Below are positions 7,664 to 15,307 of a DNA stretch of 37,398 nt, piece by piece. Both the position numbers and the translations under genes were made by a program. Position 1 is the stretch's first letter, and every line of letters starts with the position of its first letter. The notes beneath the pieces were generated by a model. That model was given only the letters and a program-made list of their open reading frames with translations, was not told the DNA's origin and searched no databases. This DNA is from DATLOJ01 sp035536315 (GTDB lineage: Bacteria > Actinomycetota > CADDZG01 > JAHWKV01). The DNA is taken from assembly GCA_035536315.1 (NCBI GenBank), contig DATLOJ010000022.1, positions 1 through 37,398 on the forward strand, read 5' to 3'.

Positions 7664-8820
7664 GCGGCCCCCTCGAGGGCATGAGCGTCATCGATCTCAC
7701 CCGCTTGCAACCGGGGAACTACGCCACGTTGCTGATGGCCGACCTCGGTGCAGACGTGATCAAGGTCGAGGAGCCGGGCCGAGGTGACTACGTCAGGTGG
7801 ATGCCGCCGATAGTGGAAGGGGCGAGCGCCATGCACCACGCGATGAACAGAAACAAGCGAAGCGTGACTCTCAACCTCAAGGAACCCCGAGGAGTAGAGC
7901 TTCTGTGCAGGCTTGTTGAAGGGGCGGATGTGATGATCGAGTCGTTCCGGCCGGGGGTTCTCGAGAGGCTGGGGGCCGGATACGAGAAGCTTTCGTCGAT
8001 CAACCCCGGGCTTGTCTTCGCGTCGATTACCGGGTTCGGGCAGACGGGCCCCTACCGTGACCGAGTCGGACACGACATCAACTACGCCGCACTTACGGGA
8101 GTCCTGGATCAAACCGGCCAAGCCGGGGGACCGCCCGTCCTGCCTGGGGTTCAGATAGCCGACCTTGCCGGAGCGATGATGGCCGTCATCTCGGTGCTGG
8201 CAGCCGTCACATCCAGGCAGTCCTCCGGCAGGGGTGAGTACATCGATGTCTCGATGGCCGACGCGGCCCTCTCCTGGACCGCGCTGCACATCTCGCCGTG
8301 GCTCGCCGGCGACGGCTTGCCCAAACGGGGGCAGGCGTACTTGAACGGCGGTTTTCCCTTCTATCGCATCTACGGCTGCAGCGATGGAAAGTTCATCTCG
8401 GTGGGAGCTTTAGAGCCGAAATTTTGGGAAACGCTGTGCGCGGCGCTCGGGAAGCCCGAGCTCGCGGAGGAACAGATGGCCCCCGAACCCCGGCGGTCGG
8501 AGTTGCACGGGGTCTTCGAAGAGATCTTTCGCTCCAAGACAAGAGACGAGTGGGTGGGCATCCTGGGCGACCTCGAGGTCTGTGTGACCCCCGTCAACGA
8601 CTTTGAGGAAGCCCAGGCCGACCCCCAGCTGGCTGAACGGGAGATGTTCTTACCTGCATCGGAGCCTCCCGGCCTGGGGATTCCGGTGAAGCTGAAGAAT
8701 CGTCCTGGAGAGGTCAGACGCCCGGCCCCTGCGCTCGGTGAGCACAACGCCGAGGTTTACGGAGCACTTGGCCTCTCCCGCTCGGAAATGGACGAGCTCG
8801 AGGCGTCGAAGGTCATCTGA
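7660..8820 (+). CDS. CaiB/BaiF CoA-transferase family protein, probably alpha-methylacyl-CoA racemase-like
   Basis: Class III CoA-transferase fold, 386 residues from the GTG at 7660, which is preceded by AGGAAGGAG. The family opening GPLEGMSVIDLTRLQPG is followed by LMADLGADVIKVEEP and RNKRSVTLNLK. His138 in GHDINY and Asp168 in IADLAG sit where the catalytic His126/Asp156 pair of mycobacterial alpha-methylacyl-CoA racemase lies, favouring epimerisation of 2-methylacyl-CoA over CoA transfer. A formyl- or succinyl-CoA transferase role cannot be excluded, since transferases use an Asp in the same region. It is coupled to the zinc-ribbon gene by a 4-bp overlap. A longer frame opens at 7600 but lies inside the zinc-ribbon gene and lacks the family start. 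Confidence 0.85.
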   Translation: MSGPLEGMSVIDLTRLQPGNYATLLMADLGADVIKVEEPGRGDYVRWMPPIVEGASAMHHAMNRNKRSVTLNLKEPRGVELLCRLVEGADVMIESFRPGVLERLGAGYEKLSSINPGLVFASITGFGQTGPYRDRVGHDINYAALTGVLDQTGQAGGPPVLPGVQIADLAGAMMAVISVLAAVTSRQSSGRGEYIDVSMADAALSWTALHISPWLAGDGLPKRGQAYLNGGFPFYRIYGCSDGKFISVGALEPKFWETLCAALGKPELAEEQMAPEPRRSELHGVFEEIFRSKTRDEWVGILGDLEVCVTPVNDFEEAQADPQLAEREMFLPASEPPGLGIPVKLKNRPGEVRRPAPALGEHNAEVYGALGLSRSEMDELEASKVI

Positions 8821-8938
8821 GGTCACCTCGCCCACGCGGGGTTTCGAGCGCTCGAGGCCCGGAAATACTCTGAGCGACCGAAAAATGGTCCGAATGGATC
8901 ATGTAAAGCACAACCGACAGGCGTAAAAGGGGAGAGAC
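8821..8938. other. Intergenic region before the membrane-anchored unknown
   Basis: 118 bp with no gene. The last 15 bp contain AAAAGGGGAGAG, the ribosome site of the next gene. No convincing promoter pair or terminator hairpin was found. Confidence 0.5.
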
Positions 8939-9343
8939 GTGAAAACACTAAGGTTGATTGTCATATCGGTGGCTGCGGGGGCCATAGCGTCGTGGGTGGT
9001 CAGAACATCGCGCTCCGAGGAACAAGGCGAGCCAAAAACCCGGCGTCAAGGCCTCCCTGTCGAGCGAAGAGCCGAGCCGGACCCCAAGGCACTTGTAACC
9101 GCAGCAGCTCTAACCGAAAAGGTGGGAGTCGACCTGTCACGGTTGAAGGACCTGAGCGTCCCGCAGCTGCAGCCACTGGTGGAATACCTCACCTACATCC
9201 AGGTTCAACGCGGAGCGAGCGAAAGCCTGGTCTTTGTGCGAAACAGGGACATGGACGCTATGGCAGGAATGGCCGGCGCCAGTGATGGAACCTCGCTAAT
9301 GAACGAGTTCAAGAGGCTTGGCGTAGCCGTCTCGATGAACTAG
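8939..9343 (+). CDS. Membrane-anchored protein of unknown function
   Basis: Protein of 134 residues starting with GTG at 8939 after a GGGGAGAG ribosome site. Residues 3-22 (LRLIVISVAAGAIASWVV) form one hydrophobic N-terminal segment followed by a charged linker; this looks like a signal anchor and lacks a lipobox. The body is predicted helical with a Met/Ala-rich stretch near residues 103-115. No family was recognised. Its stop codon TAG is part of a perfect 14-bp palindrome, and the next gene converges on it. Confidence 0.55.
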   Translation: MKTLRLIVISVAAGAIASWVVRTSRSEEQGEPKTRRQGLPVERRAEPDPKALVTAAALTEKVGVDLSRLKDLSVPQLQPLVEYLTYIQVQRGASESLVFVRNRDMDAMAGMAGASDGTSLMNEFKRLGVAVSMN

Positions 9344-9356
9344 CCCGCTAGCGGGC
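9343..9356. terminator. Perfect palindrome between convergent genes
   Basis: GCCCGCTAGCGGGC reads identically on both strands, overlaps the TAG stop of the upstream gene and lies 11 bp from the stop of the convergent gene. The position suggests a bidirectional terminator or transcription barrier. There is no T tract on either side, so it is not a textbook intrinsic terminator. Confidence 0.4.
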
Positions 9357-9366
9357 CCGTTAGACC

Positions 9367-9552
9367 TCAACTCGCCTTCCGGCGGAACTTGAGCACGGGG
9401 GCCAGACCCGCCTCCTGAAGAGTCTCGATCGCGGCCCGTTCCTCCTCGTCTATCTCTAAAGGTCCCTCTTTTGGGTTGAGAAGGGCCATCACGAAACAGT
9501 CTTTGCAGTGCTCGGTCTTGTGCATCTCGCAGTCGCTGCAGTCGATGATCAT
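9367..9552 (-). CDS. Small cysteine-cluster protein, actinobacterial unknown
   Basis: 61 residues from the ATG at 9552, preceded on the minus strand by AAAGGAGAGGG. The N-terminus MIIDCSDCEMHKTEHCKDCF carries two CxxC pairs (C5/C8 and C16/C19), a likely zinc or iron-sulfur site, followed by an acidic helix and a basic tail. I associate this N-terminal pattern with small hypothetical proteins widespread in actinobacteria; function unknown. Its start overlaps the stop of the upstream gene (ATGA), so the pair is coupled. A frame extending to 9618 exists but lacks a ribosome site. Confidence 0.75.
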   Translation of the reverse strand: MIIDCSDCEMHKTEHCKDCFVMALLNPKEGPLEIDEEERAAIETLQEAGLAPVLKFRRKAS

Positions 9553-9854
9553 TTCCCTCTCCTTTGTCTGGCGGACGAGCTTCTTGGTGTTTTGAGCCCA
9601 AGGTTCGAGTAGAGGCATCCGGGGTCGGTCTCGGAAGACGCGTCCTCGTAGCCCTTGAGGTAAGCCATTCGCAGGAACCAGCCGAACGAGTCGCCCACCT
9701 GTTCCAGGTCCAGGCCAGACTCGAAGACGGCGAGCCAGACCTCCGCCAGCCGGGGGTCGAATTCGGCGACGATCTTTCCGGCGAGCCCAAGAGACTCGAG
9801 CTCATCCTGAGAGCCAGCGTGTTGCTCGGATGGTGCCTGGTCGAATGCGTTCAC
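9549..9854 (-). CDS. Small helical protein, actinobacterial unknown
   Basis: 101 residues starting with GTG at 9854, directly after an excellent ribosome site (AGGAGGAAAC). The earlier ATG at 9893 has none and is rejected as start. The centre (residues about 38-70: AEVWLAVFESGLDLEQVGDS, then WFLRMAYLKGYEDA) is a predicted amphipathic helical domain; the tail is basic. There is no signal or membrane segment. The stop codon overlaps the start of the cysteine-cluster gene by 4 bp, indicating a two-gene operon whose products probably act together. I do not recognise a characterised family. Confidence 0.7.
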   Translation of the reverse strand: MNAFDQAPSEQHAGSQDELESLGLAGKIVAEFDPRLAEVWLAVFESGLDLEQVGDSFGWFLRMAYLKGYEDASSETDPGCLYSNLGLKTPRSSSARQRRGK

Positions 9855-9932
9855 GTTTCCTCCTGCGAATACAGTAAGGAGGGGTAGTGACATCCACGGT
9901 GCCTGGGGTCCGCCGTCTTTCGAAAAGTCTTC

Positions 9933-9966
9933 AAAAAAGAGCCGGATGGGACTTCGGGGCCCGGCT
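9933..9966 (-). terminator. Hairpin with U tract on the minus strand
   Basis: Read on the minus strand, AGCCGG (9966-9961) and CCGGCT (9945-9940) form a 6-bp GC stem with a 15-nt loop, followed one base later by six T's (9938-9933). This is intrinsic-terminator-like. It would stop transcripts entering from the sepH side, or act as an attenuator in the leader of the gene starting at 9854. Confidence 0.35.
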
Positions 9967-10004
9967 TTGAAGCCAAAAAACGGGGTTGTATGACGCGTTC
10001 GTCC

Positions 10005-10010
10005 TATCCT
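10005..10010 (+). promoter_or_regulatory. -10 hexamer of the sepH promoter
   Basis: TATCCT ends 7 nt before the GTG at 10018, which lacks a ribosome site. Transcription starting at the GTG would give a leaderless sepH mRNA. No good -35 was found. Confidence 0.4.
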
Positions 10011-10017
10011 TTATTCT

Positions 10018-10830
10018 GTGCCCTCGGCGGGGATCGCCTCCGTCCAACAAAACGAAGATCTGAGCGACATGGTCAGGCTGCATCTCATCGGCTTTACAAC
10101 CGATCTAAAAAACCTGATCTTTGCGACCCGCAAGGGTGCAAAGAGCGGCGGGTACATAGTCAGCATTGACCCGCGCCTGCGCAACACTCTGCAAGAGGTG
10201 GCCAAGCTCGAGGAAGAGGCAGGCAACGCGCCAAAGAAGTCCGGCAAACAGAAGGCCGAGCCAAAGCCGCGCAGCGACGCCAAGCTTTCTCCCAAGGAGA
10301 TTCAGACTCTTCTGCGGAAGGGCAAGACTGCCCAGCAGGTTGCCAAGCTTGCAGACACCAACATCGAGTGGGTCAAAAGGTTCGAGAGTCCGATCCTTGC
10401 TGAACGCCTGGGAGTGATCGACTCCGTTAGAGCGTCGACCATAAGCAAGGCGCGCCTTGGGAACTCGGGGGTGTCGGTCGGTGAAGCCATCGCTGCGAAC
10501 CTGCGCGACAAACGCGTGGAGCTTGACGAGGATCAGTACGAAGATTCCTGGAACGCGGTGAGGCGAGACGGCTACTGGCAGGTTGCTTTCACGTATCAGT
10601 CGCGCGGAAAGCGCAAGCAGGCTCGCTTCGCATACGACCCGGAAGTGAAAGAAGCGAGGGCGCTGAACACAGTTGCCCTCGATCTTGGGTGGCGATCCCA
10701 AAATGGACCAAAGCCGCGGCCAAAAACCCCAAGAACCAAACCTTCGTCTAAGCCGAGACGCAGCGTCACTCGCTCGAGGACGCGGCGGAAGCCAACCGCC
10801 AAAAGTAAAGCGCGCCCCACCCGCCGTTGA
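10018..10830 (+). CDS. sepH: SepH-like septation protein (DUF3071 family)
   Basis: 270 residues from GTG 10018. The N-terminal part (MVRLHLIGFTTDLKNLIFAT at 18-37, GYIVSID) matches the DUF3071 domain of SepH. A helix-turn-helix-like segment follows (SPKEIQTLLRKGKTAQQVAK, then ERLGVIDSVRAS), and the C-terminus is a Lys/Arg/Pro-rich disordered tail. SepH is an actinobacterial cytokinesis protein that binds FtsZ and promotes its assembly; some versions bind DNA. The start could instead be the ATG at 10069, where most homologues begin, but that codon has only a weak ribosome site, whereas the GTG lies exactly 7 nt after a TATCCT -10 box. The TGA stop overlaps the TTG start of the next gene. Confidence 0.85.
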   Translation: MPSAGIASVQQNEDLSDMVRLHLIGFTTDLKNLIFATRKGAKSGGYIVSIDPRLRNTLQEVAKLEEEAGNAPKKSGKQKAEPKPRSDAKLSPKEIQTLLRKGKTAQQVAKLADTNIEWVKRFESPILAERLGVIDSVRASTISKARLGNSGVSVGEAIAANLRDKRVELDEDQYEDSWNAVRRDGYWQVAFTYQSRGKRKQARFAYDPEVKEARALNTVALDLGWRSQNGPKPRPKTPRTKPSSKPRRSVTRSRTRRKPTAKSKARPTRR

Positions 10831-11594
10831 CCCGCCTCCGCCTGATCCTGGCGGTCACCGTCGCTGTGGTCCTGATTGTCGACCTCGGAGTTTTGTTGTT
10901 CGCTCCCAAGATGTCGCCTCATGCCCGCCGCAACAGGGCCGAAGCCGAGAAGATCAACCAATCGATCACCGACCGGTCCTCGGAGATAAGGGCGGCCCAG
11001 GACGAGACCAACATCGACCGGCAAACAATTGCCACCGCGTTCGAAAATCTGATCGCGTCGATGAACGCAGTCAGGGCGCGCGGAGGCGGAGGGATACAAC
11101 CGGTTCAGGACAAATGGCCGACCATTACGCGCCAAGTCGAGGATGCACGCCGCTCAAAAATCAGGCTCAATACTGCGACGGCCATGATCATCGAAGAGTC
11201 GCGTCTTCAGCATGAAGCGATAACTGCATTGCTCGATCTGGCCGGGCCCGACTCACCGCCCGGCCCGTACAGGGCCCTGGACCAGGCTTACGTTCTTCTT
11301 CAGAAGACTCATGAGGCCTACGCGCTAATGAACGCAAAGATCGACGAAGGATTCGTCCTCTACGAAGAGCTGTTTGCGGCTCTCGACCAGTTTTTGCAGC
11401 AGGAGCGCGCAGGCAACTTCAGAGGCAGGCCGGAGGCTGCTCAGGTCGCGTCGTCTCGGACCGAAAAGCTCGTTGAACCCTTGAGGCAGGTGCAGGAGCA
11501 AATTACTCAGCTGAACGGAGCGGCGGAGCTAACGGCGGGAGAGGCGCTGAGAGCCTTCGAACGTGCGCAGACGTTGCAGAATCAGGAGCGGTAG
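10827..11594 (+). CDS. Membrane-anchored coiled-coil protein, unknown
   Basis: 255 residues starting with TTG at 10827, overlapping the sepH stop by 4 bp (TTGA), so translation is coupled. Residues 4-27 (LRLILAVTVAVVLIVDLGVL) are a single transmembrane helix near the N-terminus. The remainder is highly charged, Gln/Glu/Ala-rich and predicted to form long helices or coiled coils, probably on the outside of the membrane. There is no enzymatic motif. Coupling to sepH suggests a role at the division site or envelope, but this is inferred from position only; no family was recognised. Confidence 0.65.
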   Translation: MTRLRLILAVTVAVVLIVDLGVLLFAPKMSPHARRNRAEAEKINQSITDRSSEIRAAQDETNIDRQTIATAFENLIASMNAVRARGGGGIQPVQDKWPTITRQVEDARRSKIRLNTATAMIIEESRLQHEAITALLDLAGPDSPPGPYRALDQAYVLLQKTHEAYALMNAKIDEGFVLYEELFAALDQFLQQERAGNFRGRPEAAQVASSRTEKLVEPLRQVQEQITQLNGAAELTAGEALRAFERAQTLQNQER

Positions 11595-11604
11595 AGGTTT
11601 GTTC

Positions 11605-12081
11605 TTAGGCTGAAGCGACGCGTGGTTCGTCGAGCTGATCAACCGCGTCGGCAATTCGATCGGGGTCGCGCTTCTTCAGGACCTCACGAAAGTGTGCGTT
11701 CAGCAGGGGGTTTTGGCCGAGGAGCTCTGTAAAGGCCTCCTTCGGCAGGACGAGGAGCTCACAGTCGGTGTCGGCGAAAGCAGAGCGCGTGTGCTTGGTG
11801 TTCAGAAGAATCGACATCTCTCCGAAGGAATCACCGGGGCCGGGGTGTGCCACCTCCTCTCCGTCGTCGCCGTCACGAATCGAGCACTCGCCACTCAAGA
11901 CAACATAAAGGGCGTCCGCCGACGACCCCGCGGTGAAAACAGTCGAGCCCGACTTCCAGAAAAGGTTCATGCTTTCGCCTACCAGGGACAAAAGACTTTC
12001 GTCGTCCAGTGCGGAGAAGTCCGGCTGATTGCGGATTGTCTGGACGAGACTGTGCGTAGCGTGGGGCGCTTTTGGCTCCAT
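11605..12081 (-). CDS. Cyclic nucleotide-binding domain protein
   Basis: 158 residues consisting of a single CRP-type cNMP-binding beta-roll (about residues 20-135). The phosphate-binding cassette is recognisable: FGEMSILLNTKHTRSAFA contains the Gly-Glu and the Arg-Ser pair that hold the cyclic phosphate and ribose. There is no helix-turn-helix, so it is not a CRP transcription factor; it would act as a stand-alone sensor or regulatory subunit. It is divergent from a CpdA-like phosphodiesterase, suggesting a shared cyclic-nucleotide circuit. The ATG at 12081 lacks a ribosome site and lies 7 nt from TAGGAT. Confidence 0.85.
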   Translation of the reverse strand: MEPKAPHATHSLVQTIRNQPDFSALDDESLLSLVGESMNLFWKSGSTVFTAGSSADALYVVLSGECSIRDGDDGEEVAHPGPGDSFGEMSILLNTKHTRSAFADTDCELLVLPKEAFTELLGQNPLLNAHFREVLKKRDPDRIADAVDQLDEPRVASA

Positions 12082-12088
12082 CGCCTAT

Positions 12089-12094
12089 ATCCTA
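12089..12094 (-). promoter_or_regulatory. -10 hexamer of the cNMP-binding gene, inside a short dyad
   Basis: TAGGAT on the minus strand (12094-12089) is 7 nt from the ATG at 12081, predicting a leaderless mRNA. It is enclosed by the inverted repeat CCTAT (12084-12088) / ATAGG (12103-12107), which also covers the promoter region of the divergent phosphoesterase. Confidence 0.4.
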
Positions 12095-12127
12095 ACCATG
12101 CGATAGGTGATTCATCGGGAGGAAAGC

Positions 12128-12982
12128 GTGACCTACACGAACTTGCCACTGAGAATCGCTCAGATCTCCGACATTCATGCCGGGGAAGCAAGTTTTCAGC
12201 ACGACTTGATGGCTCGAATAATCGAGCGCATCAACAAGATGAACCCGGACATCGTGGTCATAGCCGGCGACTTGACGGCCGCTGGATACGAGGAGGAGTA
12301 CATCGAGGCGGCCGGGATCGTCTCTCAGATCGAGCCGCCTAAGATGGTCATCCCCGGCAACCACGATGCGCGCAACGTCGGCTGGGTCCACTTCGAGCAT
12401 TACTTCGGTCACCGCTATTCACGCTACCGGTGCGAGTTCGAAGCCGAGAGAGCGGAACGGCTGAGGGCCACGGGGTTCACGATCGTGGGCGTCGACTCAT
12501 CCGAGCCCGACGTCAACGAGGGCAGAGTGGGCCGTGACCGGTATCCCTGGATCGTCTCTCAGTTCGATGACCCAGGCGACATAAAGATCTTCGCGATTCA
12601 CCATCACCTGGTGCCGATCCCCGGGACGGGCCGGGAGCGGAACATCGTTCACGATGCGGGGGACTTGCTTGCGCACCTCAGCACATTGGACATCGACCTC
12701 ATCCTCTCCGGCCACAAGCACGTGCCGTTCTTCTGGGGAATCAACGGGGTTCTGGTCGCCAACTCCGGAACCTGCGCGACAAAGAGGCTTCGGGGGCTGA
12801 CGCCGTCGTCCTGGAATGAGTTCGAGATAGACGCGAGCACGATCAAGGTCTTCCTGCACTATCCGGACGGGCGCAGGGAGCTTTCAGTCATCTTCAGTCG
12901 CAAGACCAGGGCCTTGACCAGAGAAGCTTTCTTCATGACCGATTCGTTCGTTTCTTCGAACCGCCTCTCCGCAGTTCTCTAG
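12128..12982 (+). CDS. Calcineurin-like metallophosphoesterase, CpdA-like
   Basis: 284 residues from the GTG at 12128, preceded by GGGAGG; an in-frame GTG at 12107 is less likely. All five metallophosphoesterase motifs are present: Asp15-x-His17 (SDIHAG), Asp48 (GDLT), Asn78-His79 (GNHD), His158-160, and GHKH with His196/His198. The two-metal site hydrolyses phosphodiesters; class III cyclic nucleotide phosphodiesterases such as CpdA degrade cAMP. The neighbouring cNMP-binding gene supports that substrate, though it could be another phosphodiester. There is no signal peptide, so it is cytoplasmic. Confidence 0.85.
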   Translation: MTYTNLPLRIAQISDIHAGEASFQHDLMARIIERINKMNPDIVVIAGDLTAAGYEEEYIEAAGIVSQIEPPKMVIPGNHDARNVGWVHFEHYFGHRYSRYRCEFEAERAERLRATGFTIVGVDSSEPDVNEGRVGRDRYPWIVSQFDDPGDIKIFAIHHHLVPIPGTGRERNIVHDAGDLLAHLSTLDIDLILSGHKHVPFFWGINGVLVANSGTCATKRLRGLTPSSWNEFEIDASTIKVFLHYPDGRRELSVIFSRKTRALTREAFFMTDSFVSSNRLSAVL

Positions 12983-13010
12983 CCTGCGACTAGCCCGAAA
13001 TGTCCGCCGT

Positions 13011-13040
13011 TTGCCCATGTTCGCCGGACGGCGGGATAAT
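13011..13040 (+). promoter_or_regulatory. Promoter of the acyl-CoA synthetase gene with an overlapping dyad
   Basis: TTGCCC (13011-13016), an 18-bp spacer and GATAAT (13035-13040, five of six) form a sigma-70-type promoter 66 bp upstream of the ATG. The inverted repeat CCGCCGT (13004-13010) / ACGGCGG (13028-13034) abuts the -35 on one side and the -10 on the other, as expected for a repressor operator. Confidence 0.5.
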
Positions 13041-13106
13041 CAAGGGACTTCGCCCCTCAGGGCGGTCCATTCGCGTAAGTGACGACAACGAAAGGGGAAC
13101 CCACCA

Positions 13107-14909
13107 ATGGCGGTTCCGGGAAACACTCTTGTAGAGATTTTTCAAAATCGCGTCGCAAAGACTCCCGATCTTCCGGCCCTCAGAGCCAAGATCGATGGTC
13201 AGTGGAAAGTAACGACCTTCCGTGATTACGGCCAGCAGGCAAGGGAAGTCGCGAACGGGCTGCTCTCGCTGGGAGTCCAAAAAGGCGAGAACGTTGCTTT
13301 GCTCTCGAACGACAGGCCGGAGTGGCTGATCACCGACGCCGGGATTCTCCTAACGGGCGCCGCGAGCGTCCCCGTTTACGTCACGAACTCCCCCTCGCAG
13401 GTGGCCTACGTGGTCGGCCATTCCGACTCGAAGGTTGCGTTCGTCGAAAACCAGGATCAGCTGGACAAGGTCCTCAAGACCAAGAACGAGATTCCAAAGC
13501 TCGAGAAGGTTGTCGTGTTCACCGGCGAGGGAGCGGACGAGAACGACTTCGTCATCTCCTTCGAGCAGCTGAAGCGCATGGGCCGAGATTACGAGAAGGC
13601 CAACTCTGGTGAGCTCGACCAAAGGATCAGCTCGGTCAAGCCCGAGGACCTCGCAACGATCGTTTACACATCGGGAACGACGGGTCCGCCCAAGGGGGCC
13701 ATGCTTTCCCACGGAAACTTTGCGTGGACTCTTCAGGCGGTTACGCAGCCTCTCCCATTCAACGACGGAACCGACCGGGCCCTTTGCTACCTCCCGCTGT
13801 CACACATCTTCGAACGCCTGACATCCGGATGGGGTTGCGCTTACAACGGAATCGACATCTGGTTCGCGGAGTCGATCGAAAAGCTGAAGGACAACCTGAC
13901 CGAATGCCGTCCGACGTTCTTCATCGGCGTCCCGCGCGTCTACGAGAAGTTCTACCTGGGCTTGAAGCAGGTGATTGCGGCCCACCCCAAGAAGAACATC
14001 ATCGAGAAGGCAATTCACGCCGGCATGGAAAAGGTCGAGCACGAGCAGGCCGGCAAGTCGCTGCCGATTGGTCTGAAGCTCAAGTTCGCTCTGCTCGACA
14101 AGCTGGCGCTCTCCAAGCTGCGCCACGGTCTTGGCATGGACCATCTGCGATTCGCGGTTACTGGAGCGGCCCCGATCAACCCGGAGATCATCAAGTTCAT
14201 GCACGCAATCGGCATCGATCTTCTCGAGGGGTATGGGCAGACGGAGGACAACGCTCCAACTTCGGTCAATCCAAAGGGCAAGGCCCGCATCGGAACCGTC
14301 GGCCCGCCGCTTCCCGGTGAGGAGGTCAAGTTCGACGAGGACGGCGAGATTCTCGTTCGGGGGCCGAACGTGTTCATGGGCTACTGGAAGGACGAAAAGG
14401 CCACGAGAGAGACGATGACCGAGGACGGCTTCCTTCGGACGGGCGACGTCGGCGAGTTCGATGAGGCCGGTTACCTGAAGATCACCGACCGCAAGAAAGA
14501 CCTGATCATCACTGCCGGTGGAAAGAACATCGCTCCTCAGGAGATCGAGGGCCGTCTCAAGTTCGCGCCACTGGTTTCGCAAGCGGTGGTCATTGGAGAT
14601 CGCAGGCCGTTCCTGACCGCGCTGTTGACACTCGACCCAGAGGTCGCGCCGAAGTGGGCGAAGGACCAGGGCATCGAGTTCAACGACGTCACCGAGCTGG
14701 CGGAGGAGCCGAAGGTGCTGGAGGCATTGCAGGGGATCGTCGACAGCGTGAACCAGAACCTGGCTCAGGTCGAGCAGATCAAGAAGTGGACTGTTCTGCC
14801 ACGGGACTTCACTCAGGAGGCCGAAGAGATCACGCCGACCATGAAGGTCAAGCGTAAGACGATCAACGAAAAATACGGCTCGATAATCGAAAAGCTCTAC
14901 GCCAAGTAA
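13107..14909 (+). CDS. fadD: Long-chain fatty-acid-CoA ligase (AMP-binding, FadD15-like)
   Basis: Activates fatty acids to acyl-CoA through an acyl-adenylate using ATP and CoA. The 600-residue length fits. The P-loop-like YTSGTTGPPKGAML begins at residue 187, the adenine-binding GYGQTED is near residue 375, and the C-terminal domain carries the DRKKDLIITAGGKNIAPQ hinge. No signal or membrane segment; peripheral association with the membrane is usual. The start ATG at 13107 follows GAAAGGGGAA. A promoter with an embedded inverted repeat precedes it. The VOC gene begins 9 bp downstream, so the VOC and cupin genes may be cotranscribed. Confidence 0.93.
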   Translation: MAVPGNTLVEIFQNRVAKTPDLPALRAKIDGQWKVTTFRDYGQQAREVANGLLSLGVQKGENVALLSNDRPEWLITDAGILLTGAASVPVYVTNSPSQVAYVVGHSDSKVAFVENQDQLDKVLKTKNEIPKLEKVVVFTGEGADENDFVISFEQLKRMGRDYEKANSGELDQRISSVKPEDLATIVYTSGTTGPPKGAMLSHGNFAWTLQAVTQPLPFNDGTDRALCYLPLSHIFERLTSGWGCAYNGIDIWFAESIEKLKDNLTECRPTFFIGVPRVYEKFYLGLKQVIAAHPKKNIIEKAIHAGMEKVEHEQAGKSLPIGLKLKFALLDKLALSKLRHGLGMDHLRFAVTGAAPINPEIIKFMHAIGIDLLEGYGQTEDNAPTSVNPKGKARIGTVGPPLPGEEVKFDEDGEILVRGPNVFMGYWKDEKATRETMTEDGFLRTGDVGEFDEAGYLKITDRKKDLIITAGGKNIAPQEIEGRLKFAPLVSQAVVIGDRRPFLTALLTLDPEVAPKWAKDQGIEFNDVTELAEEPKVLEALQGIVDSVNQNLAQVEQIKKWTVLPRDFTQEAEEITPTMKVKRKTINEKYGSIIEKLYAK

Positions 14910-14917
14910 TTAGCGGC

Positions 14918-15307
14918 ATGGAGCTAGGGGCATTTTCGATCAGCCTGGCTGTGAAAGATCTCGAGGCGTCTAAGCAGTTCTACGAGAAGCTGGGTTTCAC
15001 GGTTTTCGGGGGAGAGCAATCCCGCAACTGGCTGATTCTGAAGAATGGTGACCATGTTATTGGTCTGTTTCAGGGCATGTTCGAAGAGAACATCCTCACT
15101 TTCAACCCCGGCTGGAATCAGGATGCCAAACAAGTCGGTGAATTCACGGATGTTCGTGAGTTGCAGCGTCAGCTGAAAGACCGGGGCGTAGAGCTGACCT
15201 CCGAGGCGGACGAAAGCTCCGCTGGGCCGGCCAGCTTCACGATTGTCGACCCGGACGGGAACACGATCCTGTTCGATCAACACGTGCAGACAGGATCCAA
15301 GTCATGA
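14918..15307 (+). CDS. VOC family protein (glyoxalase/bleomycin-resistance fold)
   Basis: 129 residues with two beta-alpha-beta-beta-beta repeats of the vicinal oxygen chelate fold: SISLAVKDLEASKQFYEKLG at the N-terminus and TIVDPDGNTILFDQ at the C-terminus. These are metal-dependent lyases, dioxygenases or resistance proteins; the substrate is not predictable. The stop overlaps the start of the cupin gene (ATGA). A 70-bp stretch of its 3' end (15216-15285) recurs at 15900-15969. Confidence 0.88.
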   Translation: MELGAFSISLAVKDLEASKQFYEKLGFTVFGGEQSRNWLILKNGDHVIGLFQGMFEENILTFNPGWNQDAKQVGEFTDVRELQRQLKDRGVELTSEADESSAGPASFTIVDPDGNTILFDQHVQTGSKS

